Part shown: one piece after another, positions 55,234-64,000 of the stretch
Layout: every line of letters begins with the position of its first letter
How positions within the stretch are numbered: position 1 is the stretch's first letter
DNA from: Euclidia mi
Lineage: Eukaryota > Arthropoda > Insecta > Lepidoptera > Erebidae
Assembly: GCA_944739405.2 (NCBI GenBank)
Contig: OX123182.2
Location: forward strand, 60,143,183 to 60,207,182
Length of the DNA stretch: 64,000 nucleotides
Direction: 5' to 3'
The notes under the pieces: model-generated
What the model was told of the DNA's origin: nothing
The model's input: the letters and a program-made list of their open reading frames with translations, nothing else
The model's database searches: none
Made by a program: the position numbers and the translations under genes

Positions 55234-56462
55234 ATGTCTTTTAAAATTAACCACAATCATTTGGTAAAATCGGAGCTGGTTTGTGAACTGATTATTCGGG
55301 GCGTGGACAAGTCTGGCTCGGTAGCCGACTTACGTCATCAAATAGCGACACTAGCGTCCCAGTTTCCCTCTCAAACTATATGTATAAGTTTCGGATTTAG
55401 ACCCCGAAGAGGAAATTTCGGCTATCCAGGACTCCTTAATTAGGGTTACTAATAATATTTCTCTGCTTAGATCACAATTCGAGCAAAACATCTATTCGTG
55501 CACAGAATCTATTCTCAACCATATTTACTTTAGATTGAATTGACTGGATCTGGACCGCCTTTCTGATACCGACTCAGCTGAGATAGTTTCGAGTAATTAC
55601 CGCAATCAATTAGCTATTTTTAATCTTTAATTTTGGGTACATCTGAACCAACTTCGCACGTGGTACAAAAGTACTGCTCTGTATCTACCCCCGTGGTTTC
55701 TGAAGACTTTAAATATGACCGTAAATTGTTTTCCGAACTCGCTAAATTTAAATATAACGGAAAGTCTTGTGTTCGCGGGTTCATTGAAAAAAATTATGAG
55801 TTTATGCAGGCTAGGTGTATTCCCGAAAATAAAATATTACTTTTTGCTTTTGAGATATTTACGGGCGATGCATTGTTCTGGTATCGATCGCTCAAAGAAC
55901 AGATTTCTAGTTGGAGTAAATTAAGTTGTCTTTTGTAGCGTGATTTTAGCCAAATATAACACTTTATATATAGGGTATGTTTTCTCGCCTTAATGAGCTA
56001 TTAGTGAGTCCGAAAAATTAGATATTTTGTTGCGTAATATCTTGCCATGTTACATTCAAACCATTTTAACGGCTAAGGTGGCCGATATCCCTAGTCTCGT
56101 TAGTGTCTGTCGAGAAAACCTTTCATAATCGAACTAAAGACCATCGAGAATCTTCTAAGGCCACACCCAATACATTGGTGCCTGAGATTGCTCACCAACC
56201 TCAAAAACCTATTTTTTCTAATAGCAAACCAAAAAATTATTATACTTATTCTAATAAAAACTTTAACGCTCAACAACAAATAAACGCTATCAACCTACCC
56301 ACCACAAATAAAAACGACAACCGGTTCTGCCCCAGGTGTCCATCCAATTCTCATAGTTTACATAATTGTCACCAACCACATTTTTTGATTTGTTTTAAAT
56401 GCGGTCTAAAAGATTTTCGTGTGTCTGATTGTCCTAAATGTAATCCTAAAGCTAATAAATAA
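55234..56462 (+). pseudogene. Ty3/Gypsy gag
   Basis: The ATG at 55234 opens MSFKINHNHLVKSELVCEL. Frame breaks near 55300-55640 lead to the capsid-like part: VRGFIEKNYEFMQARCIPE, LLFAFEIFTGDALFWYRS (the gag L....G.A..W motif) and SWSKLSC. A later frame (56103-56462) has Asn/Lys/Gln-rich spacer and CPRCPSNSHSLHNCHQ and CFKCGLKDFRVSDCPKC zinc-knuckle-like cysteines. The protein would form the particle. At least three frame breaks or stops are seen. Confidence 0.75.
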
Positions 56463-56611
56463 AAAAACTAATAAGCGTAGATTGGGGAATAAATAAATCA
56501 AATAATTTCAATAAAACTGAGTGGAATAATTGGTTAAATTATCTTAAATTTTTTTTTTATTGTTATCGTCTATCCTCAATCCGTAATTCTAATATAGAAT
56601 ATTCGCCCTAT

Positions 56612-57230
56612 ATGTCTGTTATTGTAAATTGTAAACCTGCAGTTGGCCTGTTGGATTCTGGTTCATGTGTTACAATCTTGGGTAACAATTCTCATAGTTT
56701 ATTTTTAAATAATGAGTATCAGTTGGATTGTTCTCAGCCCTTGAGTTTGGTAACTGCTGGTGGTGAAAAATTGTGCTCTTTAGGGACTATCTCTCTTCCT
56801 ATTGAATTTCAAAATAAAACAGTTTCCCTAAATTTTCATGTAGTGCCAGGGATTAAAAATAGTTTAATTCTTGTATGGATTTTTGGCGAATTTCTAATTT
56901 ATTTCCTAACCATTTAGAGTCGGTGTTGTTATTAAATGAAACTGATTCACAAGTTACAGATCTGCGGACCGATGACTCACCGCACCTTGTGTCTTATAAT
57001 AATTTATCTATTGAACAGAGAGTTGCCGCTGATAACATTATTTCTAAATATACCGATATTTATTATAAAAAGCGCGGTCTCGGCTGTACAACTCCCATTA
57101 CTCACTCTATTGACACAGGCGACAGCCCACCTATTCGTCAGCGTAATTATCGTATGTCTCCCGATAAACAACGTATTTTAATACAACAACTAGACGAAAT
57201 GTTGAGAGAAGATGTCGTAGAACTCTGAGA
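56612..57230 (+). pseudogene. Ty3/Gypsy protease and RT N-terminus
   Basis: Protease: VGLLDSGSCVTILG (D-S-G active site) followed by LVTAGGEKLCSLGTISL and HVVPGIKNSLIL. After a frame break at about 56915 comes the RT N-terminus: LGCTTPITHSIDTGDSPPI and RQRNYRMSPDKQR, ending MLREDVVEL at the hairpin. This is the usual Gypsy junction (H.I.T......R.R..P...). Confidence 0.82.
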
Positions 57231-57266
57231 GTAAGGACTCTCAGAGGGTTCTACGACATCTTCTCT
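57205..57266. repeat. Hairpin in Gypsy RT, 27-bp arms, 6-nt loop
   Basis: Arms 57205-57231 and 57238-57266 (AGAGAAGATGTCGTAGAAC to its reverse complement) pair perfectly except for two extra G bases in the right arm. The left arm is native RT sequence (REDVVEL). The right arm is the inverse and breaks the frame. Confidence 0.88.
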
Positions 57267-59070
57267 TAGACCAAGGGGTCTAACCCTGTTTTTCTAACCC
57301 CTATAAAGAACAGCGAACTAAGATTTTGCTTAAATAGTCGTAAATTGAATTCTGTTACTAGAAAAGATGCCTATAATTTGCCCTACATTTCGGAAATACT
57401 AGATAATTTAAGAGATGCTAAATACTTATCTAGTTTAGATATTTCTAAATGTTTTTGGCAGACATTAATTAAAGAGTAGAATCGTTTCAAGGCCGCTTTC
57501 TATAAACCTACTCGTGGCACGTTTCATTTTAAAAGGAATGCATTTGATCTAACAAACGCGCCTGCTACTCAACAACGTTTAGTCGATACTTTATTTTACG
57601 TTCCTGAATTTGAGAATAAGGTCTTTTGTCCTGAATTTGAATAAAAGGTCTTTTGTTTTATCGACGACATTGTATGTATATCGTCAACGTTTGAAGAACA
57701 TATTACGCTTTTATTACGTGTTTTCGAAAAATTAAAAATGGCAAATCTCACTATAAACTTAGATAAGTGTAATTTTTTCGTGATAAAATAAAATATTTAG
57801 GGTACGTTGTGGATTCGCAAGGTCTCCATGCGAATCCTGATAAAATTGATGCCATAATTAATTACCCTACCCCTTCTAATAAAAAGGAATTACGTCGTTT
57901 CCTAGGCGTGGCTTCATGGTATAGGCGATTTATTTCAAATTTTAGTCGTATATCGTCACCTCTAAACAAATTAACCTCTCAAGGTAAAAAGGCTCCCCCT
58001 TTTTGTTGGCCTAAAGAGGCGGACCAGGCTTTTATCAAATTGAAAGACTGCTTGTCCTCTCCTTTTATTTTATCTTGTCCGGACTACTCCGATCCTTTTG
58101 AAATACACACAGACGCCAGCGACTACGGCGCTGTCCTCTACCAGGTTTGGAAGGGCGAAGAAAAAATCGTAGCCTATTTCAGTAAGTCTCTGTCTGATGC
58201 AGAAAAGAATTACAGCGCTACTGAGCGCGAAGCACTCTGTGTGTTATCTGCCATCGAGCACTGGCGTTGTTATGTCGATACCGGTAAAAAGTTTATTGTT
58301 TACACTGACCACTCTGCGCTCAAATGGTTTCTAAAACTTAATAATCCTACTGGTCGTTTGGCCAGTGTAACATTATGGTGTTTGTGGATACCTATATGCC
58401 TATAGAGTTACGTAGTAGGTATGTGTACTGGAGAGATAAATTAAATAGTTATTTTTCGTTACAAAATTTATTTACTAGGAAGCCTTACACAATGGAAACC
58501 CGGTAGCTAGAGGTAAGAGCTAAGACTCAGGGCAGGGTAGGCAGGCAGGCTGACGAGGCTACGGTGCTCCAACAGAGAAAGAGCACTTGTGTTCAGCGGA
58601 GGTGTTCGGGATCCGAAAAAAAGGAGGGAAGTTGTAGTTCTAAAACTTAATAATCCTTCTAGTCGTTTGGCCAGATGGGATGTTCGTTTTTCGTCGTACA
58701 ATTTCGAGATTCGACATCGTCGTGGTTCAGACAACATATTGCCCGACCTCCTGTCTCGTTCTGTTCCCGTTTCAGCCATTATCAATGATAATGAAATTAC
58801 TTACTACATTACTCCTAATTTTAACATAACATTCCCAATGTCTACTAAAGACTCGTGGTATCTAAACATTTATAAAGGTTGTCTAAACAATCCTACATCT
58901 TTCGTGGACTACTAAATTATTAATAATAAATTATATCGTTTTAAAAAGTGTCTAAATCCTTTAACCCGAGATTTTCAATGGAAAGAGGTTATTCCGTCTG
59001 AACAAAGATGTTTTGATTACATGTCTAACATAACAGTAGGCTTAAGGTTAACAGTGTATAATCATTTTGA
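57267..59070 (+). pseudogene. Ty3/Gypsy RT, RNase H and integrase start
   Basis: RT: LRFCLNSRKLNSVT, LSSLDISKCFWQT (first D), an in-frame TAG (57478), FDLTNAPATQQRLVDTL, a duplicated PEFE.KVFC unit with a stop (57605-57655), then CFIDDIVCISS (FIDD for YVDD) and NLTINLDKCNFF. The connection domain is FLGVASWYRRFISNFS. RNase H: HTDASDYGAVLYQV, YSATEREALCVLSAIEHW, VYTDHSALKWFLKLNN. The insertion 58366-58639 follows, after which RLARWDVRFSSYNFEIRHR and GSDNILPDLLSR continue. The last recognisable part (to about 59070) is the integrase N-terminal region. All enzymes are broken. Confidence 0.85.
58366..58639 (-). repeat. Inverted Gypsy LTR piece inside RNase H, flanked by 35-bp duplication
   Basis: On the minus strand it resembles the 3' two thirds of the 54322-54734 LTR: CAGCCTGCCTGCCTACCCTG, CTGAGTCTTAGCTCTTA, TTTGTAACGAA and TTTAATTTATCTCTC, ending GTTACA. 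The host sequence CTAAAACTTAATAATCC...CGTTTGGCCAG stands on both sides (58331-58365 and 58640-58674) with two differences. Confidence 0.75.
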
Positions 59071-59218
59071 GTAACAACTAATACCTATGCTTAGATAAAT
59101 AAATATCTTGTATTATAGGCATCAGCGCCCTCCCTCAAAGAAACAAGTACCCTTTTGTAACAACTATTGATAATAAATTAACAATTAAGTGTAACAATTT
59201 TAGTTAATTAGAAAGAGT
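59071..59218. other. AT-rich spacer
   Basis: Short non-coding stretch between the Gypsy remnant and the TG microsatellite. Confidence 0.4.
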
Positions 59219-59376
59219 GCGTGAATGCGTGCATGTTTGCATGTGTGTGCGTGTGTGTGTGTGCATGTGTGTGCGCGTGTGTGTGCGTGTGTGTGCGTAT
59301 ATGTGCGTGTGTATGCGTGCATGTGCGTGTGCGTGCGTGCGTGCGTGCGTGTGTGTGTGTGTGTGTGTGTGTGTAC
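59219..59376 (+). repeat. TG/CG-type microsatellite
   Basis: Interrupted GTGTGTGCGTGTG and GCATGTG units end in an uninterrupted GT run (about 59350-59374). It abuts the 3' end of the minus-strand LINE, so on that strand the LINE runs into (AC)n. The cysteine-rich frame 59225-59473 is a translation of this repeat. Confidence 0.9.
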
Positions 59377-59390
59377 TATCGTGGGATTGT

Positions 59391-62300
59391 TAATTAATTT
59401 TCAGTATCATCGTATGTCAAAGATAGGAGCCAGTTTATTAGGATTTGCTTACATTCTTTCAAAGTCATATTAGATATTTTAAACTTTTTGTCAGCTATGT
59501 TATATATTCTGGGCCCAAGAAATAAATTAAATCTTTGGGCAAAAGATGTCCTACACATCACTGACCTTTATTGGTCGTGGCGTCTTCTCTTACTATTACC
59601 AGGCACGGTGCATGTTTGTTGCTGTTTACTGACCATATTATGTGTTTTAATAATAATAGATAATAGGAATAGCTGACGCACTGTTAGTACTCCACATTCC
59701 CTATATAATTCTGTAGTTGCCGTGTATTTGGATTTAAAATAGAAGATTTTTAATAATGCCCTTTGAGCTCTTTCCGCAATTATATTGTAAGTTTTTGCAG
59801 CTCCTCCCCAGCAAGGAATACAATATGTTATCACTGATTGATACAAGGCATAGTATATTGTTTTCATAACGACGGAATTTGCATAGTGTCTAAGTTGTTT
59901 AAATATATATATAAGTTTCCTAATCCTACTTGAAACATTTTCTATATGCTTCTTAAATTTCATGTTTTTGTCAAATATAACACCTAAATATTTAATAAAA
60001 TCTGCTGAAGATATTCTAGGACAGCAGCAACGGCCATCGTCTATAAGACAAGTATGAGCAGCTATATGGTGTGTGTTATCTAAGGGCTGTGAAAGGTTTC
60101 AAATGGAGAAAGGGATATATTTTGTTTTATCTATATTAAGCGTTAGATGATGAAGCTTAAGCCATTGAGTAACTGTATTGAAGCCAGCTTGTGCTCTTTG
60201 ATATACGTCGTGCCAAGAGTCGCCATGGAATATCAGAGTAGTATCGTCGGCATATGAGACGATTTTACAATTACCTATACTAAGAGATGTGAGTTCATTA
60301 ATATAGGCTAGAAAGAGCGTTGGTCCTAAGATACTACCCTGAGGCACACCACGGGAGATGGACATGTTGTCACTTACATAATCACCAATTTTTACTTTTT
60401 GGCTTTTCCCTTTCAGATAATCTTGGAATAGCTTTAGTTGATTTCCGCGTATGCCTAGTCGGTGTAATTTGTCTTCAAGTCTGGGAAAAGAAACAGTGTC
60501 AAAAGCCTTTGCCAAATCCAAGAAAATGGTAAGGCATTTCTTTTTTCCATCTAACGTTTTAACTATATGTTCAGTAAACTCACATCGAGCAGTTTCTGAT
60601 GACTTTCCAGCTCTAAAACCAAATTGGGCATCAGAAAGTAACTTATACTTTTTTAAATATTTGGTGAGTCTTGAATTTATAATTCTTTCCAGGATTTTTG
60701 ATAAGGATGTCAAAATCGATATAGGTCTATAATTGGTGACGCGGTTTCTATCACCACCCTTGAAGATGGGATGAACTATTGATCTCTTTAGAGAATTCGG
60801 AAACACTCCCTTATTTAAGCATATGTTGAATATATGGGTTAGTGGTGATGTGATATGACATACATACATATCGTCACGCCTTTTATCCCCGAAGGGGTAT
60901 GCAGAGGTGTATTTCTACACCCACTTTTCGCCAGATATACTTTAGTCCCACGTAATAAGGGGCGAGCCTATTGCCGTACCGGGTACATTTCCAGACTTCG
61001 TGCTGCTACTGAGAATTTCGTGACAGAAAAACCCAATAACACTGCCCGGCCCAGGAATCGAACCCGGGACCTCCCGATCCCACGTGCACATTTATGCCGC
61101 GAGACCAACGAGGCAGTCGTATAGGGTTTGATGTCGAGTTTTCTATCTCTACGTAAAGATGGTATTTGCATCGTGCTATCCCTTAGTCGCCTCTTACGAC
61201 ACCCACGGGAAGATAGGGGGTGGTGACACTTGTATTCTATGCCGTCAACCACACGGCAGATATGATTTTTTATAATTTTGAGTACGTTGGAAGTAATGCC
61301 ATCATCACCAGCGGCACAGTTACTTTTTAAATTTATGATGAGATTATTAATTTCTTGCTCATCCGTATCCAACAAAACAAAGGAATTACTAGATGCGTCT
61401 AGACTATTTTGCAGAACTGTGTCTGGGTGAATATTACTATCTAAATTAATTCCAATAGTGGTAAAAAATCGATTGACGGCGTTGACTGACAAATGAGGTG
61501 TGGATTTAATTGAGAGTAGTCCAACCATGTCATCATTCTTTCTATTCCTGTTAGTGATATTATTAATTGATTTCCATAGATGTTTAGTATTTTTACCTGC
61601 TTCATTTAGTTTATTTTTTTCATATGCGTGTTTAAGTTTCTTTGTAAGGTTATTAATAAAGTTTCTATATCTTTTGAACGTAATTTCTAATGTTAAATTA
61701 TTTGGATTTTCCTTTAATTTTTTGTGCATACGATCCCTATTTTTAAGTACATCTGATTAGCCCAACAGTCATCCACGGTTTTAATATTCTAGATTTATTT
61801 GATATCTTTACAATTGTTGTATTGCAATGAATTAAACTACTAATTTTGGATATAAATAAGTCCATTGCACTATTTGGGTCAGTAGCGTTATACACCGTAC
61901 TAAAATGAGAGCTGCTGAATTTATAATGGCATCGTAGTTAAGTTTTACGTTTTGAAGTCTCTTAGTCTTAGAGAAATGCTTTAATTGTGCACAAGAGAGT
62001 ACTGGTGCATGATCAGTTATAAATGAGTCAATTATAAACGTAGTGATTGGTAATTTTGTTTTTAAAACAACATGATCAAGACAGCTGTTGGCACGGGTGG
62101 GAGTATTAAATGCAGGCAGAAATCCGTTCATAGATAAAAAATCTAGGTAATCTATCAGAAATCGATCGGAACTGTTATTTGCTATATTTATATTAATGTC
62201 TCCGATAATAAAAACATTCTTAATAGACGATAAACTGTCTATTACTTTTTGCGTGGAGTTTAGAAATATGTCAATAGATTTAAAGCAAAAAGAACGGTAA

Positions 62301-62680
62301 ATTGCTAAAATAGCGACATCACGATTTATTTTTATTACAATATAATTTGCTTCGCAAAATACAGATTCTTCTAGAACAGCATTTATGCCATCTTTTACAA
62401 ATACTATGATGCCGTCGTTCTGATTATAATGCGTTGTTGTGGATTTGCACGAATATCCCTCTAAAGCAGGTAGATTTTGAACGCAAGACATCCAACACTC
62501 TGACAGTATTATAATATCATTTTTAAATTTTAGTCTATGTAATAATATCTTTAGGCTATCAAAATTAGCATTAACACTACGAATATTTTGAGAAAATATT
62601 TTCAAATATCGATTTGGATGATTTAGGGACGATGCACGATGCTCTGGCGTACAGGTAAAAGATTGTGCTATTGAAAACTG
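59391..62680 (-). pseudogene. LINE ORF2: endonuclease and reverse transcriptase
   Basis: Endonuclease (62605-61832): LKIFSQNIRSVNANFD (N), IIILSECWM (E), VFIIGDININIA, RANSCLDHVV and FITDHAPVL (DH). Linker (61729 on): RYRNFINNLTKKLKHAYE, LWKSINNITNR and CAAGDDGITSNVLK. After the SINE the RT reads VFPNSLKRSIVHPIFKGG, NYRPISILTSLSKILERI, FGFRAGKSSE, IFLDLAKAFDTV (first D), ISRGVPQGSILGPTLF and IVSYADDTTLIF (YADD). The C-terminal part (59963-59391) has YYALYQSVITYCIPCWGGA, RAQRALLKIF, then after a stop FNLFLGPRIYN and a short tail. Frame breaks near 61830, 60095 and 59568 disable it. Confidence 0.85.
60859..61258 (-). mobile_element. tRNA-derived SINE, about 400 bp, copy 2, inserted in LINE ORF2
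   Basis: It has the same sequence and orientation as 6273-6673, with the B box GGTTCGATTCC on the minus strand and the TACATACATA end on the plus-strand left. An exact 7-bp target duplication GATATGA flanks it (60852-60858 and 61259-61265). Removing it joins the linker (KIIKNH) to the RT (HITSPLTHIFN) in register. It is therefore younger than the LINE. Confidence 0.88.
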
Positions 62681-63129
62681 GTCGATATCATTAATTACCT
62701 CGCTATCGAATTTGTTAATTGTAATCTACATATGCGAAACATAATAGGTGAACCTATTAGACTTAGTAATGCTGAGACCAGTAAATAAGCAAATAAATTT
62801 ACCATCCTGGCAATAAATAAGAAATTTCGCCATTGTATAACTAAGACACCTTTACCCACTCTCTTGAAACACGGAATTAATGCTAATGTGTATGTAAATA
62901 TATGAATGCATGTATTTTGTGTATTTGATAGTTGGTCTTGTTGATGTTTTTTGTGTGAAATGTGTAAGATAGATATGTAATGTCTGTACAATGATAAGTG
63001 TTTGTAAGTATTGTATGATATGTGAATTTGGCTATAAGAGTCATTTAGTTGATTAATTTTATAAAAGAGTATGTGTGAAAATAGTAAACTAATTAAATTA
63101 ATTAAAGATAAAATAATGTAGTAAGTGTT

Positions 63130-63943
63130 CGTGCAACATAAGCTAAATTTAATTATAATAAAGTACTCGTTAGTCCCGTTGTGGTTTGAGTAGTTTGTTG
63201 AGGCATGCCGATGTTCTGACTGCGATAGCTTCAGCGCCCTCCTTCTCGCGCAGAAACAACTTGCCATTGCGTGTCCAGCAGAACTTATAGTTGTTATTTC
63301 TTGCAAAGATTCATGCTTCATGAAATAATCGTCTTTGAGTGCCAGGAAGATGCTCAGCGATAAAGATTGGGCTGCGAGGATCGCTTATTCCTATACTTTC
63401 TGTATTGAGCTTTTCGTTGGGGGTTCGATCTTTATTAAACGTGCGAGCTGCGTCTAACATTTTGTGTTTCAAATTTACTGACGTGAATTCGCATACTATG
63501 GGTGTAATCGAGCCTTTTTTCCCTGGAATTCGGTAGACGTCGCGTAAGTCGGAGGCATCTATCATTGCTTGGATTGTTTTGCATGTTTGAAGTACTGTAG
63601 ATGTGAGTTCATTTATGGATTCATTTTCACGTTTCGGAACATTTCGTATTTCTATAGTTGATGAACGCGAGCTGTTCTGCAGATCTTCAATCTTCTTTTC
63701 CAATGTTAAAATATAGTCACGCTGATCCATTCGCTCTCTCTCCAACTTCTGTATTAACTGCCTCATGTCTTCATAGTTGCTGTTTATAAATTCGATTGCT
63801 TTCTCAATCTCATTGTTTGTGTTGTGTATTTTAGTATTTTGCTGCTTTATCTCAGCGATATCTGACGCCAGTTTTTGCAAAGCGAGAAAGGAAAAGCTTT
63901 GTTTAGTAAAACTTGTTACCCTTAAAATCGCAACCCCATCCAC
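63130..63943 (-). pseudogene. LINE ORF1 (coiled coil plus RNA-binding domain)
   Basis: The frame 63943-63311 starts MDGVAILRVTSFTKQSF and has a long heptad-rich helix (LASDIAEIKQQNTKIHN, LIQKLERERMDQRD, LEKKIEDLQN). An RRM-like domain follows: SSTIEIRNVPKRENE, LRDVYRIPGKKG, PIVCEFTSVNLKHKML. It stops at TGA right after RRLFHEA (63311-63313); the same frame continues downstream with YKFCWTRNGKLFLREKEG and AEAIAVRTSA, the conserved C-terminal domain of such ORF1 proteins. A single CGA-to-TGA change would account for the stop. The true N-terminus may lie beyond the window edge. Confidence 0.8.
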
Positions 63944-64000
63944 TTCTCAACCTCAGATCGCACGTAATTTATTCCTTTTTTATATTTATATTTCCTTTAT
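63944..64000. other. Window edge, AT-rich
   Basis: Sequence upstream of LINE ORF1 on the minus strand. The element probably continues past the window. Confidence 0.4.

Larger units (their letters stand above)
54322..59070 (+). mobile_element. Ty3/Gypsy LTR retrotransposon, 3' truncated
   Basis: The LTR (54322-54734) is followed after one base by PBS TGGCGCCAAACAG (54736), then gag, protease, RT, RNase H and the start of integrase. The sequence fades out by about 59070, with no integrase core and no 3' LTR. A hairpin breaks the RT (57205-57266), a 27-bp tandem duplication sits before the YXDD block, and an inverted LTR piece sits in RNase H (58366-58639). Protease, RT, RNase H, integrase order fits Ty3/Gypsy. 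No target duplication can be checked because the right end is missing. Confidence 0.85.
59377..63943 (-). mobile_element. Two-ORF LINE (Jockey/CR1/Daphne-like), with SINE insertion
   Basis: Minus strand: ORF1 (63943 to about 63130), inter-ORF spacer, endonuclease (about 62680-61832), linker (61729-61266), a SINE (60859-61258), RT (60851-60099) and C-terminal domain (59963 to about 59391), then the AC microsatellite. An L1-type coiled-coil/RRM ORF1 with an apurinic endonuclease and YADD RT, and a microsatellite 3' end, suggests the CR1/L2/Daphne part of the Jockey superfamily; clade needs a tree. It is nearly complete at the protein level, with scattered stops and frameshifts. Confidence 0.8.

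Noticed and set aside
58507..58785. 92-codon minus-strand frame
   Set aside because: It spans the inverted LTR piece and the antisense of the Gypsy RNase H; not a gene.
59225..59473. Cysteine/valine-rich plus-strand frame that could look like a small cysteine-rich protein
   Set aside because: It is a direct translation of the TG/CG microsatellite.
1..64000. CRISPR array, operon, phage or toxin-antitoxin system
   Set aside because: No regularly spaced direct repeats or prokaryotic gene organisation; introns, SINEs and LINEs show a eukaryotic nuclear genome.

Overview
The window is eukaryotic, and an insect of the order Lepidoptera is the best fit. That is an inference. It rests on AT-rich non-coding DNA, spliced exons, and a repeat set I associate with moths and butterflies: several BEL/Pao elements, Jockey/CR1-type and R1/LOA-type LINEs, an RTE element, a Penelope-like element, tRNA-derived SINEs, and interspersed repeats starting GGTTCCGTACCTC or ending in the CAGTAGTTCCTGAGATTAG tail. 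There is no bacterial-type operon, CRISPR array, rRNA or free-standing tRNA gene.

Layout. 1-10 kb: small repeats, LINE scraps, a Penelope-like GIY-YIG remnant (minus strand) and a 400-bp SINE. 10.3-13.7 kb: a decayed LINE (minus) ending in a GATA microsatellite. 15.3-22.6 kb: a decayed BEL/Pao element (plus), interrupted by an RTE LINE that is itself interrupted by a 690-bp TTAA-flanked MITE. 23.0-24.8 kb: four spliced-looking exons that I read as two small host genes or gene ends. 25.6-30.9 kb: repeats, an isolated LTR with polypurine tract (minus), a long non-coding stretch and one possible terminal exon (minus). 31.0-36.4 kb: a LINE with ORF1 zinc knuckles, endonuclease, reverse transcriptase and RNase H (plus), damaged by stops and frameshifts. 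38.6-54.1 kb: a BEL/Pao element with two LTRs (plus), inserted in a SINE; its integrase is split by a second BEL/Pao element (minus, 44.3-52.7 kb) that carries an envelope-like gene and has exact 5-bp target duplications. 54.3-59.1 kb: a 3'-truncated Ty3/Gypsy element with an inverted LTR piece lodged in its RNase H. 59.2-63.9 kb: a two-ORF LINE (minus) with a SINE in its RT region and a TG microsatellite at its 3' end.

The strongest theme that standard feature types do not explain is a set of long near-perfect hairpins (19-30 bp arms, loops of 0-8 nt) at nine places, including inside transposon coding sequence where sibling copies or the reading frame show that the second arm is an added inverted copy. 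The most notable single element is the envelope-bearing BEL/Pao element nested in another BEL/Pao integrase. The most useful host-gene leads are the exons at 23.0-24.8 kb. All transposon genes appear inactive as read here. Coordinates of repeats without clear boundaries are approximate, and all identity statements are by eye.
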